Notes: generated by a model not told the origin, from the letters alone. DNA of 62,000 bases from Gnetum montanum (GCA_015680685.1 MNCI01030955.1:643326-705325), one strand, 5' to 3'; counted from the stretch's first letter, positions 9,782-22,110 are shown. Made by a program: numbers and translations.

Positions 9782-10809
9782 GAATGAAAACTTGTCCTCA
9801 AGTAAACAAAAGGAGGAACAAGTTCTTTACAAAATATTGGGAAGGTATGAGATTATTAACTAACTGATTGATACAAAAATTGACTTTGAGTGCTACATTA
9901 CAAAATTTTATTCTAGTGGATGCAGAAAAAATGATAAAGTAACTAAAAGACTGGACAGACATTGAAGATTACAAAATTTGCAAAGATCTTCGAAAAGCTG
10001 TTGAAGATGATTCTTCTTGCTGTTGTTAGCGATGATAGACTTCCAACCTTGATTATTATGTTGATGATTCTCTCATTATGCAAAACATTCTTGAAGGATG
10101 GACTAAAATTTTTTCTCACTGTCCTATGGATCAAGCAATCATGTGATGTTTGAACTATTATCCTGTATGTGCTATTATTTGTCCATGGGCATATCTTTTG
10201 TTGTCCCTCTCTTGGCTTGGTTTTTGTGCTTGGCAAAAGACCTTCTTCCTTAGGCATCCCTTTTAGCATCACATATAGTCACCAAAGGATCAACATTAGT
10301 TTTGGTAAGTTTTCCTTAATAATTAACCCTTTTCAGATCCCTTAGTTTGCATTTAAGCACAAGGTGATGATAGCGTACTATGCCCAAGGCTAGGAGGAAA
10401 CTAAAATCATCAAGTTGTTCACCTTATTTTGGTTAATTACTATTAGTTACCACAATGTTCAAAAATAGGATGTTAGAAAAAATTTTAAAAATTTCAAAAT
10501 GAGCATCCCTAGCCCCCATGACTAATAAGCATAACTTTGGAACTACACAAGTTTTCGAATAATGAAAAGTAAATGTCTGATTTAGAAGATGGCCAAGAAA
10601 TATTTTGGAAGTGAAGGATATTAAGATAGAGAAGTAAGAAAAATTAATTAAAATTGATGAGAAGTAGTCCCAAAAGCATGCATACATTCAGAGAACTTGT
10701 CATTAATGTTCTAGAAGATGTGAAGGTTAGTTCAAAGCCATGATCAACAAAAGTTATGCAAGTGGATCCTTCCCAAAGAAGGCTCTTGCCATAATGCCCT
10801 TGCACAACC
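9782..10809 (-). other. E 3' untranslated region, left piece
   Basis: Homologous to D 2205-3190, without a coding domain. It contains the stem-loop at its right end, where element C inserted three bases beyond the outer arm. Confidence 0.75.
10753..10807 (-). other. Conserved 3' UTR stem-loop, E copy
   Basis: Outer arms GTTATGCA and TGCACAAC with one decayed base. The inner hairpin at 10781-10790 is GGC-TCTT-GCC, a different sequence from D but again perfectly paired. Confidence 0.7.
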
Positions 10810-10814
10810 ACTTC
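10810..10814. repeat. Target-site duplication, left side of C
   Basis: ACTTC, identical to 30554-30558. Confidence 0.95.
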
Positions 10815-11606
10815 TGATGAGCGGTGAAGTACCCGTACGCCCAACCATATGAATCATGAAGTGTTCACATGCGATCTGGTCAAATTTTGTGGATTCTATA
10901 GTTTTTGGTGCACTAGTCTTGTAGGTAGTAAACCTTGCCCTAAGGTCATTCATTGTCTTTCCAATTACACTTGTGAAGTACAAAGATATGGTTAAGTGTA
11001 ATTGAGGCATATGATTTTTATCATTTTATGTTTTATGTTTTTTGGTGCTTGAAGAGAGAGATAAAGTAATTTAATGACTAATTTAATTTAACTAATTCAC
11101 TAATCTCCAACTAGTCCTAACATAAGTATTCAGTCCCACTTTCTGTACATGTCCTGAACCCATGTATCCATTGCTGGGTTACCAAGCGCTATGCTACTAG
11201 GTGCACCAAGCAATAATGCTACTAGGTGCACCAAGAAATAATGCTACTGGAATTACCAAGTAAATATGTGTCTACACTCAAGTGGTTGTACTTATGTACT
11301 TAACCTAATTAGCTTAATTGATTAAAGTATAATTTATCTTAATTAGTTAAATATTTAAATAAAACAATGAATGCATAAATAAAACATTTAAACTATCCAA
11401 ACTGCTGCAAGGTTTATCAAGAATTACATCTTTATTGTTGTACACATTGGTGTGGTTCAGGTACAATAGTGCTCGAATAAAGATCTGTACACTTAATGAG
11501 ACTTGTTGTGGGCACTTGGAAAAATATTATAACTTTTGAATGTAAAAACTATAAGAGTTTGGCTACTACTATCAATTGGGTGCTCATAAACATGGCTGAG
11601 AGCTAG

Positions 11607-11614
11607 TATTTATA
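11607..11614 (-). promoter_or_regulatory. TATA box of C 3' LTR
   Basis: TATAAATA on the minus strand between the U3 array and R. Confidence 0.7.
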
Positions 11615-11626
11615 GTTTTTGCTATA

Positions 11627-11783
11627 GTACTATGTTGATGGGGCCTCATCAATGTAGCAAATGCTATGTCAATGCAGCCCCATCGATGGGGCAACACCAT
11701 GTAAATGGGGCCCTGTTGACGAGGGCTCGTTGATGAGGTTGCATCAACAAGGGTTCATCGATGTGACACTTTGATGCTCATCA
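11627..11783 (-). repeat. C U3 dyad array
   Basis: Repeated CATCGATG/CATCAATG and GGGGCC units, with a perfect palindrome GCCCCATCGATGGGGC at 11677-11692. The corresponding array of the 5' LTR lies at about 30405-30553. Confidence 0.65.
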
Positions 11784-11797
11784 TACCCTTATAACTG
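11784..11797 (-). other. Polypurine tract of C
   Basis: The inverse reads CAGTTATAAGGGTA next to the 3' LTR, a decayed version of the AGTTGTGGGGGTA tract of A and D. Confidence 0.75.
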
Positions 11798-11929
11798 AAT
11801 GAAAACTCATCCTCGAGTTCCTTTACAAAATTGGGAAGGTATGGAATTATTGATTAACTTTTACAAAACAAATTAAGTTTACAAAATTGAGTGCCTAAGT
11901 GTACGAATCAACAAATTATAAAAAAATAT

Positions 11930-14863
11930 GCTGTTCATGACACAAAATTGAACACCATGATGTGACTACAAAAATTTGGCCAACACATCCTTTGACGATG
12001 TGAAGATGATGGTGAAGATTAGATAGTCCAAGGTGATGTAGGTTCCTAAGGCTTTGAAGGACCTTTGCTTACTTTGGGCATGTATGGTAGCTGAGGTAGA
12101 TGTGGTTGTCTTGCTGTGGCTACAACCTTCAATGGAAGGTGAAAGACATGAAGAAATGCCTTCATCTTTTCCTCCTTACTTTGGGGATCATTCATAGTCA
12201 ATGTGGTATCACCAATGTGGGCTAGAATGAGAACATCCTATAGATAGGGCTAGAATGGGAACATCCTACAGACAGGGTATTATCAAAAACATATCCTTTA
12301 CATTGATAAACTAGGCAACAAACTATTTGCATTCGATGTCAAATGTCCTTACTACATTTTACAGCTCTTTGTAGTTGATTGTTGATTAGTCAATCGTACC
12401 TTAAGAACCTCAAGTTCAATGTTAGCCATCACAAGCTTGTCCTTGGTGTCCTTGTGGTGCTTGAGCTTAGCCTTGTACAAGAAGTACGAGATGTTCACCT
12501 ACTTCTCTAGTTGAGATTATGGCCATCCTGCAGTTAACATGGCTAGATTTGCTTAATAGAGATTGGCAAGCTTCATGTACTCCATCATCTCCTCGATTTG
12601 CAACTCCTTTATGTGATTTTCACTTTGTTGTAGGCATCTATCCCATCAACAATGGGTTGCCAAACTTCTCTACCTTGCTAGAGTTTCTGAAGGGCTTCAT
12701 TTTCCTTTGCCTTCACCAACTGAATGTGTTTTTCATTTACTTCCTTTTGTAGATTGAGTTGCTCTTTGTAATGGTCAAATTTGAGAGCTTTAGATTTCTA
12801 GGTAGCTACTTTGATTGTAGTTTTTTGGTGAAGGAAACATACCTCCTTCATAGAGAGATTCCTATTCTCTGCTGCCAATCTTCTCAATTCTGCGTTTGCT
12901 CTAGCTAGTTGCTCTTGCTATTGATGGATGAAATTAGTTAACTATTTCTTGTGCACATCAACATTTTGCAAGCAATGATTTTCTGTAGTTAATTGGACAT
13001 TATCTTGGTGTGTTTGATCCAAGGTCTTCTAAATCTTATGTTGTGTGGCCTTTGCCAAGGATGGATAGAATACCATCATCTCCATTTCATCATCAACCTC
13101 TTTGAGCTTGGTTTGAAGCTATTCCATAGCTTCATCTCTTGTTAGTGTCAAGTTGAGAAATGTGGGATCGGAAATTTGGGCTCTTATTTTGGCAACTTCT
13201 GCAACTAAGCATTTGTTCCACTTCCTAGCTGTTTCAAGTTACCCCTCCAATATGATGTTTTTGCCCCTTGCCTCAAGCAGCTCGTACTGGCTTGTAGTGA
13301 TGTTCTCTGGAAGGTTAAAGACATTCAGAAGTAGTTGCTTGGTTCCCAATAAGTAGTCTAGCAATTCTTCATGCTATGCTGCATTGATTTTGCTTCATAT
13401 AGTTTGTACAGAAATCTACACATCTTTCAGTATAGTGACGTCTAGTGTAGATGCCACAAGTATAGTAAGTGGTTCAACAGTTCGATTAGCGACCACTTCT
13501 ACTACTGTCTCCTACCCCTACTACTGCATCACCAAAACTGTTGCTCCCTCACCTTCCTCCAAGTGCACTGAGAAGGTCGCAGTGTTTCCAATGATTTTTG
13601 GAAGCGTCTGTTATTCTATGAGAGATACTATAATCTCTCTGCACTTGGATTTGATCTCATGGGTAGCTGCATTTTTTGGGCTGAGAAAATGGATCCACCC
13701 TCATCCATCAAGTTGATCATTTGGGCCACCTCATTAAGGTGACTCATGGCTGGTATGTATATAGATGGGTCTCCACCACTCATGCCTACTTGTTGCTTTT
13801 GTTTACTCAAGAGCCATTCCTAGTATTTTCGCAACCATTGGATAGTTGCAATGATGTTTGGTACTATTGTCTGAGTGGGAGGTGGAGGTGGTGGTCACTG
13901 CTCCTCTTCTTGGATAATTGTGGTAGGTGTCTTATCCTTCATCATTTTTACCTAGTTGGTGGCTAAAACAGTTATGATTTTGTCATCGGTGTAATAGACT
14001 ATCCCTCCCCTTTGACAAAGTTTCTTGGTGAGGCATGGAAAGGGGAGTGCCTTTCTTTTGAAATGATTTTCTTTAAATCGCTTCATTTCTAGATAGATTA
14101 GCTATAGAAGGTTGATTAGGAATCTCCCACTCAGAGCAATGCATGCTTGGGTAGAGAAGGTGGTGATTTTACTTAGCCTCACTATGGGATTGAGGTGGAA
14201 GGTCACAATCTTGTAATGGATTCTCACTGTTGATGTGAGTGCGCCAAACTCCTTATGGTCAACACCATAACATAGTTGCATCCATTTTTTGTTGATGCTC
14301 AAATCTTCTTGCATTAAAATTTCAGTAAGGTTTACCCCTATTTTGAGCAACCCAAGCGCTACAGCAATGGCTTGCACCAAGTAGGACATAGATATGTCCT
14401 TGATTTTCACTATGAATCTAGGCTGCCTATTGTTCCAAAATAGGAATGTTTCTCTCATGTACCACTCCTTAGTGGAAGTGATGATTGGCCACATGGGAGA
14501 GGCCTTCAGTTGGTTCTATACTTCTTTTGATGCATACTTTAGGAAAGGGTGAAAGCTTAATTCATAGAGCACCAATTTTTGGACCTCCCTTAATTTAATC
14601 TAATTTAGGCAAGCCTAAGTTAAGGTCATCTCAATATTTGCTAGTTGTGTTAGCGCATCATCCTAATGGGAGTGTTTTGTTGCTACTACTAGTTCCAAAA
14701 TCTATTGAATAGATTCTAGTTTTGCCTCTTCCCTAAGAAGACCTATGGCATGGGTTGTGAGTGGTTCTTCTTGGGGTTGTTCTTGGCCTCTTCCTATTCT
14801 AGGTCGTTTCTCCCTTAGTTGGGATGATTTTTCTTCCTATGTGTGCTTCCCTTTTGGTACCAT
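11930..14863 (-). pseudogene. C third ORF, coiled-coil rich, downstream of pol
   Basis: In element sense an ORF begins at ATG 14861-14863 and can be followed to about 11930 with stops (mainly TAG, at places expecting Gln) and some frame changes. The N-terminal part is Gln/Glu/Arg-rich. A compact part at 14494-14102 is open for 130 codons, with a Trp- and aromatic-rich segment then a hydrophobic helix near DISMSYLVQAIAVALGL. Residues 13150-12480 look like long coiled coil (heptads rich in Leu, Gln, Glu, Lys). The place after pol fits the Athila third ORF, often called env-like. I see no clear signal peptide or fusion domain. The compact part resembles in pattern the 'putative plant transposon protein' domain and A ORF3 at 21242-21930. 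H, G, D and E lack it. Confidence 0.6.
12221..12276. repeat. Short tandem duplication inside C third ORF
   Basis: Two near-identical units of about 26 bp (gctagaatg.gaacatccta.aga.aggg), probably replication slippage after insertion. Confidence 0.6.
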
Positions 14864-15620
14864 TTGTGGTCACAACACATCCATGGATTAGTAAATATAA
14901 TGTGTAACTTTAAAGTTTTGAATATCTTCTCTTGTTAGTTAGCTACACTTTGGCTAAGGTTGGACCATGGTTGATTGATTATTTTATTAATTATTTATTA
15001 TAAATGTCACTGGAGCTCATTGGAAAGGTTTAACTCTTGGAATTTGGTGTTTAATGGTTGATTTCTTAGTTAAACCTTTGTGGGAATTAGAAAAAAATTA
15101 CAAAATTCTATCAAAAATGGTACATTTGTGGCTCCCACGATGAAGAGCTTACCTCCAGTAAATATAGGGTCAAAGAACGGAGTGATTTGGATAAACGATT
15201 TGGAAGTTATGGGCTCTAGAAGGTTCTAGGCTTTGAAAAATTAAAAAACTCCTTTGGTGTTTCTGAGAAATAGTAAAAATTTCTAAGTGGAATCATGCCT
15301 ATTTATACTATTTTTAACTTATGTTAATAGGGCCTCGTATATAGGGCCCATCGGCAAAAATTTTTAAAGTTAAATATCTTAAAAAATATAAGGAATTTTT
15401 CAATGAAATTGGTGTCCATGGAATTCTAAAAAAGCTAAGAATATGATAAGATCATTGAAGAGGATCTTTGAAAGGTCAAAAATTGAAAATTTTGATAGAG
15501 AACATATTTAATGAACAAAATACGTAAAGGAGCACATGGTGTGATGCAAAAGATGAATGTATGAAAGATTTGAGTTGTAAGAATGCCTAAGGCTAAGGTA
15601 CTTAATGAACCCAACCAAGG

Positions 15621-15677
15621 GATATGTAAGTGGGTCCTTCCCATAGTAGGCACATGCCCTTTTTTCCCTTGCATAAC
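15621..15677 (-). other. Conserved 3' UTR stem-loop, C copy
   Basis: Outer arms ATATGTAAG and CTTGCATAAC, with the left arm decayed. The inner hairpin GGCA-CA-TGCC at 15649-15658 is perfectly paired. It lies about 760 bp upstream (element sense) of the third ORF. Confidence 0.65.
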
Positions 15678-16165
15678 CTCAACCTAAGGAGTCCATGGAC
15701 CCCATAGGTGATTAATGGTCAATGGAGTTTAAGGATCAAAACTCAGAAGATTCTACGTAAGAATTCAAATACATCAAGCCAAGACACAGAATGAAGAACA
15801 TGGACACCGACAGTGAGGTGAATTATGGGTAGCATTGATGGATGATGGAGAATGTGGAATGGATTTTCAAATTGAGGTCATAAAAAGCCCCTTGTGGAAT
15901 TCATGTTTAAAATTATAAAAGAAGATCCATCCTTAGTCCAGACCAAAACCAACCTCTTTCAACGACTTCACATCACCACTCCAAGACTAATCCCCCCCTC
16001 GAGACACAAGAGTGCTCCCATAAAATAGCCACCATTTCATAAAGAGAAGAATAGAGAAATAGAAAGTGAGAGAGGGCCTTAGAGTGGACCTTCAAGCATG
16101 GGTACATGTATTTCTAGTCCCATAACCAGTGCTTGTAGCCCATTTATTTTGTCTAAGGGGTGTGC

Positions 16166-16236
16166 TTTGAATTCCCATCATGTTGTTTTTTTTCTCTTTT
16201 TTTTTCTTTTTGGATGGAAACCACACCATGCAAAGA
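16166..16236 (-). other. Conserved A-rich tract, C copy
   Basis: Same flanks as in D and H around a run of A/G in element sense. Confidence 0.55.
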
Positions 16237-16457
16237 CTTTATTCAAATTCCTATTATTGGAACATGAAATAGTAAGAAGTTAATGAAAAACACTCAAGCA
16301 CCTAAGTAAGTAGAAGAGTACGAAGAGTATTGAGTTCCCTTGAAGTCACATCCTGTACAAACCTTTGAATCCTTCCCAATTATGAAAACTACCAAGGTTA
16401 CAAATTTATTATAAGTTTATTTAATGAAAGGGACCTTAAACTTCCAAAACAAGGAAG

Positions 16458-16462
16458 ACCAT
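16458..16462. repeat. Target-site duplication, left side of A
   Basis: ACCAT, identical to 22966-22970. The uninterrupted version of this site exists in element H at about 59727-59750 (aacaaggaaaaccatagagc), confirming the insertion point. Confidence 0.97.
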
Positions 16463-16474
16463 TGATGAGTCATG

Positions 16475-16575
16475 AATTTGCTGGCTGTGATATTGCAGCC
16501 GTGATATCACATCCCTGATATTGCAGTGGCCGCAATATCGCAGCCTAGCCGTGATATCACATACGTGATATCGTG
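16475..16575 (+). repeat. A U3 array of GATATC dyads, 5' LTR
   Basis: Repeated (g/c)TGATAT(t/c)GCAG(c/t) units. The 5' LTR carries about 19 bp more of this array than the 3' LTR. Confidence 0.7.
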
Positions 16576-16589
16576 GCCTACCTCAATCT

Positions 16590-16597
16590 CTATAAAT
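16590..16597 (+). promoter_or_regulatory. TATA box of A 5' LTR
   Basis: CTATAAATAAGAGG context just downstream of the dyad array; transcription would be expected to start about 30 bp further on. Confidence 0.75.
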
Positions 16598-17324
16598 AAG
16601 AGGTAGCTTTCCTTGTTCTAGGAGTCAGTTGTAAGAAGTCAGTTTTAGTTTAAGTGTTTTAATTTCTTTCTCTCAACCCTTTTCCTCCCAGTGTATGCCT
16701 GCAGTGTGGTGATTGTAATTGTACGACATCCTTTATTCGAGTGTGACGTACTTGGACATGCACATGACCAACAATAAAGATCAAGATTACTTCATCATTA
16801 CAACATTCACTTAGTTTAATCATTTAATTAATTATTATTTACCACTTTCCTAGTTAATCTCTTCTCACCCTTAAACTCATGTTAAGACACAAAATGAGTA
16901 TGACTTGATTACGAGCATTTAAGTGTGACTACTTAGTAACCCTGTAGCATACCTAGGATCTGTGCTTGGTAATCCCAGTGGTAGTCATGCACGAAGTCCA
17001 AGATGTGTACGGATAATCAAGGAACGGATGCTCATCGTAGTTAGGCTAGCTAGATTCCCTCTCACCCTTCTCTCTTAGCTTAGTTAATATTATCGTCCAT
17101 TACCTTCAGGAGTAGCATTAGGTTAGAAACACATCATACACCTCACTCTGGACTAAACCATATGTGACAAAGCTAATACTAGTCCAGGTGGGAAGACAAT
17201 GAATTATGACCTAAGGTTAACTATCTAGATGCCACAACTAGTCTGTCTGCGGAGTTTGATTGGATTGCGTGTGTAACGCTCGTATTCGTATGGTTGAGTG
17301 TAGGGGTACCTTGCCACTCATCAT

Positions 17325-17339
17325 TGGCACCGTTGCCGG
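17325..17339 (+). other. Primer binding site of A
   Basis: TGGCACCGTTGCCGG, one transition away from the tRNA-Asp-type site TGGCGCCGTTGCCGG, after a one-base spacer. Confidence 0.9.
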
Positions 17340-17463
17340 AGACGATGCTAGTTATCTAGATTATTTATATCATACAAGGTGGCAATATAGGAATTAACGA
17401 TATATCTTTTAGAAAGAAATAATTATAAAAGTCACACATAAATTCACACAAAATATCACAACC

Positions 17464-19290
17464 ATGGATCTCCTACAAGACTATGATAATGCCACATCTA
17501 ATGAGGCAATTCATTGGAGAACCAATAAATTATCTAACAATGAAGATTGGAGTACGCAATCCGAAGTGGGGGTTTCTTATAAACATAAACGAAGGGAAAA
17601 TCGTCCCAACACATGAAAGCATAACTTACCTAATGACGATGGACCCCCACTGGCCACTACAAGCCTAACGCAAATACAAGAGGCTGCTCGAATCTTTCGT
17701 AGGCATNNNNNNNNNNNNNNNNNNNNNNNNNNNNNNNNNNNNNNNNNNNNNNNNNNNNNNNNNNNNNNNNNNNNNNNNNNNNNNNNNNNNNNNNNNNNNN
17801 NNNNNNNNNNNNNNNNNNGCCTTGAGGAAACAAATCCAAGAGTGGAAACAAGCACAACATGAACCCTTGGACATGGCCTTAGAAAGATATTATGCACTGT
17901 TAAACAACTGTCTAGGCCATGAGTTCTCTGAAGAAAGGCTAATGTACCATATCATTGATGGGCCTTCGTGATGAAACAAGAAATACCCTAGGGATGTATG
18001 CCCAAGGACAACTATATGAACTACAAACCCATCAATTACAAGAGCTTATTAAGTGGGTAGTAAAAGACAAAGGAGAAATGGCTAGATGGGAGAGTGTTGA
18101 AAAACATCAACGGGACTAGAATCTCAACTTAGCAAAGGTCCATAATCACAAAAAGGAGAAATTAACCAATCTCAAGGTGGAAGAACCATCTTTGCCAATA
18201 CAACAATCGTTAGAGGAAGTCAAGGCAAAGATCAATAAGATGTTGGAATGGACGCATAAAAAGTGTGGAGAATATATTGATATCATTGAAGATAGAGTTT
18301 TGACAACCCAAGAAGTAGGACAAAGTATCAATAGACAATCGGAAAGAAGGGATAAGGACAATTAGAGCTCAACTGCCAATCATATATATGAACGTAACAT
18401 TTGACTGTATGATCACCTCAAGGGTCAATGCCCAATCTTGTTACATCTATATGAGCATTGGGGAAGCACATTACATCCAGAGTTCGTACAGAGATACTAT
18501 GTTCGATCACAGTGGCAATGATCTCAGTCGTGGAGGAAGCCACCACTAAACTGGAGACACCCTTCATATCATCTGAATCCAAATGCTTATCTAGCCCAAT
18601 ACCCTATTTCTCTAATTGGGCCAACATACTCTATCTCATCGCATTACCATTCTCCTCAATACTATTAGCCCATGTCTTCACTACAACCACCGCCTTGTGT
18701 ACCTTACACTTCTTCTCAATTTCAATGTTCTCATCCTCTCCCTCCTTCTACATCGCCACCAATTATTCCTAAAGTGTCTACACCACAACAACAACCTTTG
18801 AACATTACTTGTGCTACTACTACCAATAGCAGTGAGAGGCCTCCTCAACATCCAAAGCGTCCCTTCTTTAAACATGATCGTAAGAAGGGACAACATAATT
18901 CCAAGGCCACTACATCCTCCAACTTAGCACAAGTCCTACACTGTGGTGCACCCTTATCTTCGAACCCAACGCCTCATGTTACTTCATTAGGGTCACCAAT
19001 TAACACTCCAACAATCATATGACCCAATGAACACAGCCATGGAGGGCAACATTCTGATCCTCGCATACCATCTAACGGTCCCAAGTATCATAGTGGGTTA
19101 ACTCGTTATCCGAGAACCAAATCTCATAAATTTCCCCACTATGCTTACTATAACCAAGTGTGTGGAGCCCAATGGGGTAAGTATGACTAGGCCCCAATAT
19201 TTCCAACATGCAAGGATCCTCATCTTCCACTTATTAATCCTTGCCATCCTTAACCATTTAGTTATGAGGGATATCCCCCATTCTAGTAAC
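17464..19290 (+). pseudogene. gag: A gag, interrupted by assembly gap
   Basis: Starts at ATG 17464, 140 bp after the LTR. The capsid-like part is visible after the gap: 'LERYYALLNNCLGHEFSEE' and a 'GMYAQGQLYELQTHQLQEL' segment, matching gag of G around 41250-41430 and of C. A coiled-coil-like stretch follows (18180-18360). The knuckle region near 18390-18440 keeps the His and last Cys but has lost the first two Cys. The C-terminal part (18560-19290) is Pro/Gln/Ser-rich. Stops and frameshifts break the frame. No protease active site was found downstream. Confidence 0.8.
17707..17818. other. Assembly gap (112 N)
   Basis: Run of N inside A gag. It hides the middle of the capsid region; the true length is unknown. 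Confidence 1.
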
Positions 19291-21241
19291 AAGCAGGATT
19301 AATAACCACTTTTTATTTTCTTTAATTTGATAAATTTTTTGTTTTCCAATTTTTCAGTTTTCAATTTCTTGTTTTATCATCTTGTCTTTTTATCTTTTTA
19401 CACTTTTGTAAGTAATCTCATCTATGAATAAAAAACTCATGTGGATTGTTGGTTGAGGTGTGTTCTATGTTATCGAGTCTCAAGTGATCAATTATGTGAA
19501 CAGTGAGCCCATTACACCCACTCATCCATTCTATAAATAAGAGGTTCTATTCAAGGGTACAGTGATATTATTGACATTTTTAAAATTTAAAATTAATTTT
19601 GTGTTCATTGTACCCAGAATGAAGAAGGATAGACCAAGAGGGAATGATTAGGGTGTGACATCAAGGGGACTTGAGGATTCTCTTTGGTGACATCTGTGGG
19701 AGTTATAATGCAACGTGGTTGTACTAAGATCCTTGTAGATCTAACAAAAAATGGGAGTAAGAGTAATTAAAAGGGCACTCAAAAATCCAACGCTGTTCTA
19801 GGGGGTCCCACTGGAAAGACATGCACCCATGCTTGAAGGTTGGCGGCTTCTTTGGATTTAGTAGTCAAAAAAAAAAAGAGAAAGAAGAAAAAGAAAATGA
19901 AAAGAAAAGTGCCACAAAACAAAAATTACTCCTCCCTTAATAAAATGCCAAGGGATCGTATGCCTTGTTGTTATGGTACTCTCATAGTTTCTCATCATGG
20001 GATGAAATAATGCGATGTCACTGATTAGAGGAATGGACTTGGTCCTGATCTTGGAACGATGGGTTAATGACATGTTAATCATGCCTTACACGTAGGATTC
20101 ACTGTGCCCTAGGTCAATTACCTCATGTCCCAATCTCTACAATCCCTTCTATACTCCATCTCATCTTGTTATTCATGTAATTGTAGCTAGTGTCTCGTAT
20201 AGCATAGAATTCTTGCCTCATTCTAGTGATATTTACATGTGTGTGTTTTGTGGAATTATTGTGGATTACATTTAACCCTTTGAGTACCCACAGACACTTT
20301 AAGTGTGGTTATGCAAGGGCATTATAGGTTGAAACCTACTTTGGGGAGGACCCTCTTGCGTAATTTTTGTAATTTGCACTCATGACCCATCTTCCACACA
20401 CCATTTATTACCCTTAGTGTATTGCCAATGATTTTCTTTCCCTTATTACTATCCCTTCGATTTAAGATTCCTATGAACCATCACATAGCATTTTTCTCTA
20501 CCATCCAAGGTCCTTATTAATAAATTCCACACCATCATAATTTTCGTGCCTTTAGAACTAGTTGAATTACCCTGGAACCCTTTAACAATCATCTAGATGT
20601 CCTTAGTTTACATCATTTAATTTCAAAAAAAATATTAAAAATTTGGTACATTCTCTAAGTGCCCTAACTTTGATGAAAATATATATACGTGACCCCTCTA
20701 TGCTAATCAACATCATTTACAACTGTTCATGTAGGGGAAGTTTTTCAAATTCCTCTCTACGATTTGCGATTGTGTGTCCCTTGCTTTCATGTCCATAACT
20801 CGCTCGCTGGTACTTCGATTTTCATTCTGTTTGAACCTACTTGAACCCAGAGTGTTCAGCTCAGTCGTGGGGGAGGGGCACATGCCGAATAGTACATAAA
20901 TTTTTTGAAATTCATCATCACCCGAAGGACATATTTAAGGGTAATTAGTTGTAAAATTAAGAATAAAATGTGTCAAAAATAATTTCATCCCCTTAGCTAT
21001 ATCACAAAATTAAATTTGAAAACCACCTAAGTAAAGAGGACTCAACATTATAATCTTTCGGGGACATGTTCTTGCAATAATTAACATCACACGGAAATAA
21101 AGTAAATCTATTAAGGCAAGCAGTAAGGTATAACCAAACTTTGGCAACAACCTTACTAATGATTGGCCCCATGTAATTGTAGATGGCCCTAAAACGCAGA
21201 CAATAGGAAGGTCCTGCCCAAGGTGTGATCAAATGAGGATA
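19291..21241 (+). other. A untranslated region where pol is missing
   Basis: No RT, RNase H or integrase wording in any frame. It contains a purine-rich run (19866-19915) corresponding to the A-rich tract of the other elements, and the stem-loop at 20308-20363. The stretch 21000-21240 may be a decayed N-terminal part of the third ORF. Confidence 0.7.
20308..20363 (+). other. Conserved 3' UTR stem-loop, A copy
   Basis: Outer arms TTATGCAAGGG (20309-20319) and CCCTCTTGCGTAA (20351-20363), paired with one bulge and a G-T wobble. The inner inverted repeat TAGGTT/AACCTA (20325-20338) is wholly different in sequence from D and E but fully paired. Confidence 0.75.
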
Positions 21242-21930
21242 AGTTTCTACCGAACAACATGCAGAGCAGGAGGAATAATCATTTAGTATCCACCAAGAAG
21301 ACCTTGCTATTGTACAATCAAGGCAAGCAGAAGGAGGAGCTGCTATAGCACCTGAACAGGGACAACATCTCACGTTGCCCCAGGATTGTGTTCAGGCTAT
21401 CCACGAAAGGTCCACATTCACTACGGTGATTGTGGAATTAAATTTTGAATCTTTCGCAGAGTTTGCTCTTGAGGCTGTTAGGGATCACCTCATAGGGTTC
21501 CTGTTATGGCCTACCCTCTTTGAAAGTAGTGCTTGGTACTTAGGGGAAATGTACCAATTTGGCACAACAAAGAAGAAGGCACCACGGTTAACATTTGTGG
21601 TGTGACTATTGATTTCTCTATTCAAGCCATTTCAGAAGTATTAAAACCTTCCGAATATAGGGCCAAAGGTTGCTCAGAACTAGCTGGACACTTTCAGAAC
21701 CGGACTACTTAATAAATTGTTAACAGAGAATAAAAGGATGGTGGAAGAAAAAGAGAAGGCTGACTGGGATGCCTCTATGACACAAGCGTAAACTTACACA
21801 TATGCCAAGGCACTCAAGGCCTTACAAGAGGAGAAACTCCAGGCCATACTTCAACGCCATCAAATCCCAAGACCTGGAGCATAAGAAAAGGGAAAGACAC
21901 CTATGGAGGAGCCATCGTCACTAGGAATTA
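21242..21930 (+). pseudogene. A third ORF, downstream of the missing pol
   Basis: From about 21242 the plus strand encodes a Gln/Glu/Ala-rich lead, then a compact segment at 21375-21603 (aromatic-rich, ending KKKAPRLTFVV). After a one-frame shift comes GVTIDFSIQAISEVLKPSEY (21600-21660). That pattern, a short beta strand then 'DFSxxAIxxxLxxP', is typical of the 'putative plant transposon protein' domain found in plant retroelement third ORFs. The C-terminal part (21720-21880) is probably coiled coil. It has the same position, between stem-loop and polypurine tract, as the third ORF of C. Stops and frameshifts make it a pseudogene; the assignment is by pattern only. Confidence 0.6.
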
Positions 21931-22110
21931 CATGAGTTCCATCAATTTTGTAGCAGTAGGATTTTTTTTTGTATTCTTTGTCTTGTGTCTCAATTTTGCT
22001 TTGATTCCATGCGGCATGAACTCATTCTCACTAGTCAATAATCCCATACCTATCCACTGTGTAATCAATGGAGCTTGTTCTCTCTCTAACTTAAGGATGA
22101 GTTGTTATTT

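Larger units (their letters stand above)
10815..11783 (-). repeat. C 3' LTR (969 bp)
   Basis: Starts TGATGAGCGGTGAAG and ends GATGCTCATCA. Pairs with 29612-30553. Minus-strand TATA box at 11607-11614. U3 is an array of CATCGATG- and CATCAATG-type units with a perfect 16-bp palindrome at 11677-11692. Confidence 0.92.
14864..16457 (-). other. C untranslated region between pol and third ORF
   Basis: No protein domain. It contains the stem-loop (15621-15677) and the A-rich tract (16166-16236), both shared with D, E, G and H. It continues on the far side of element A from 22971 to about 23529. Confidence 0.75.
16463..17323 (+). repeat. A 5' LTR (861 bp)
   Basis: TGATGAGTCATGAATTTG to CCACTCATCA. 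U3 GATATC dyad array at 16475-16575, TATA box at 16590-16597, U5 shared with the other elements. Confidence 0.95.

Noticed and set aside
13384-13716. 110-codon plus-strand open frame
   Set aside because: It lies antisense to the third ORF of C, which explains the lack of stops; low-complexity Ser/Thr text without family features.
21002-21373. 123-codon minus-strand open frame in A
   Set aside because: Mostly antisense to the start of the A third ORF; Cys-rich text is the complement of Gln/Ala-rich codons.
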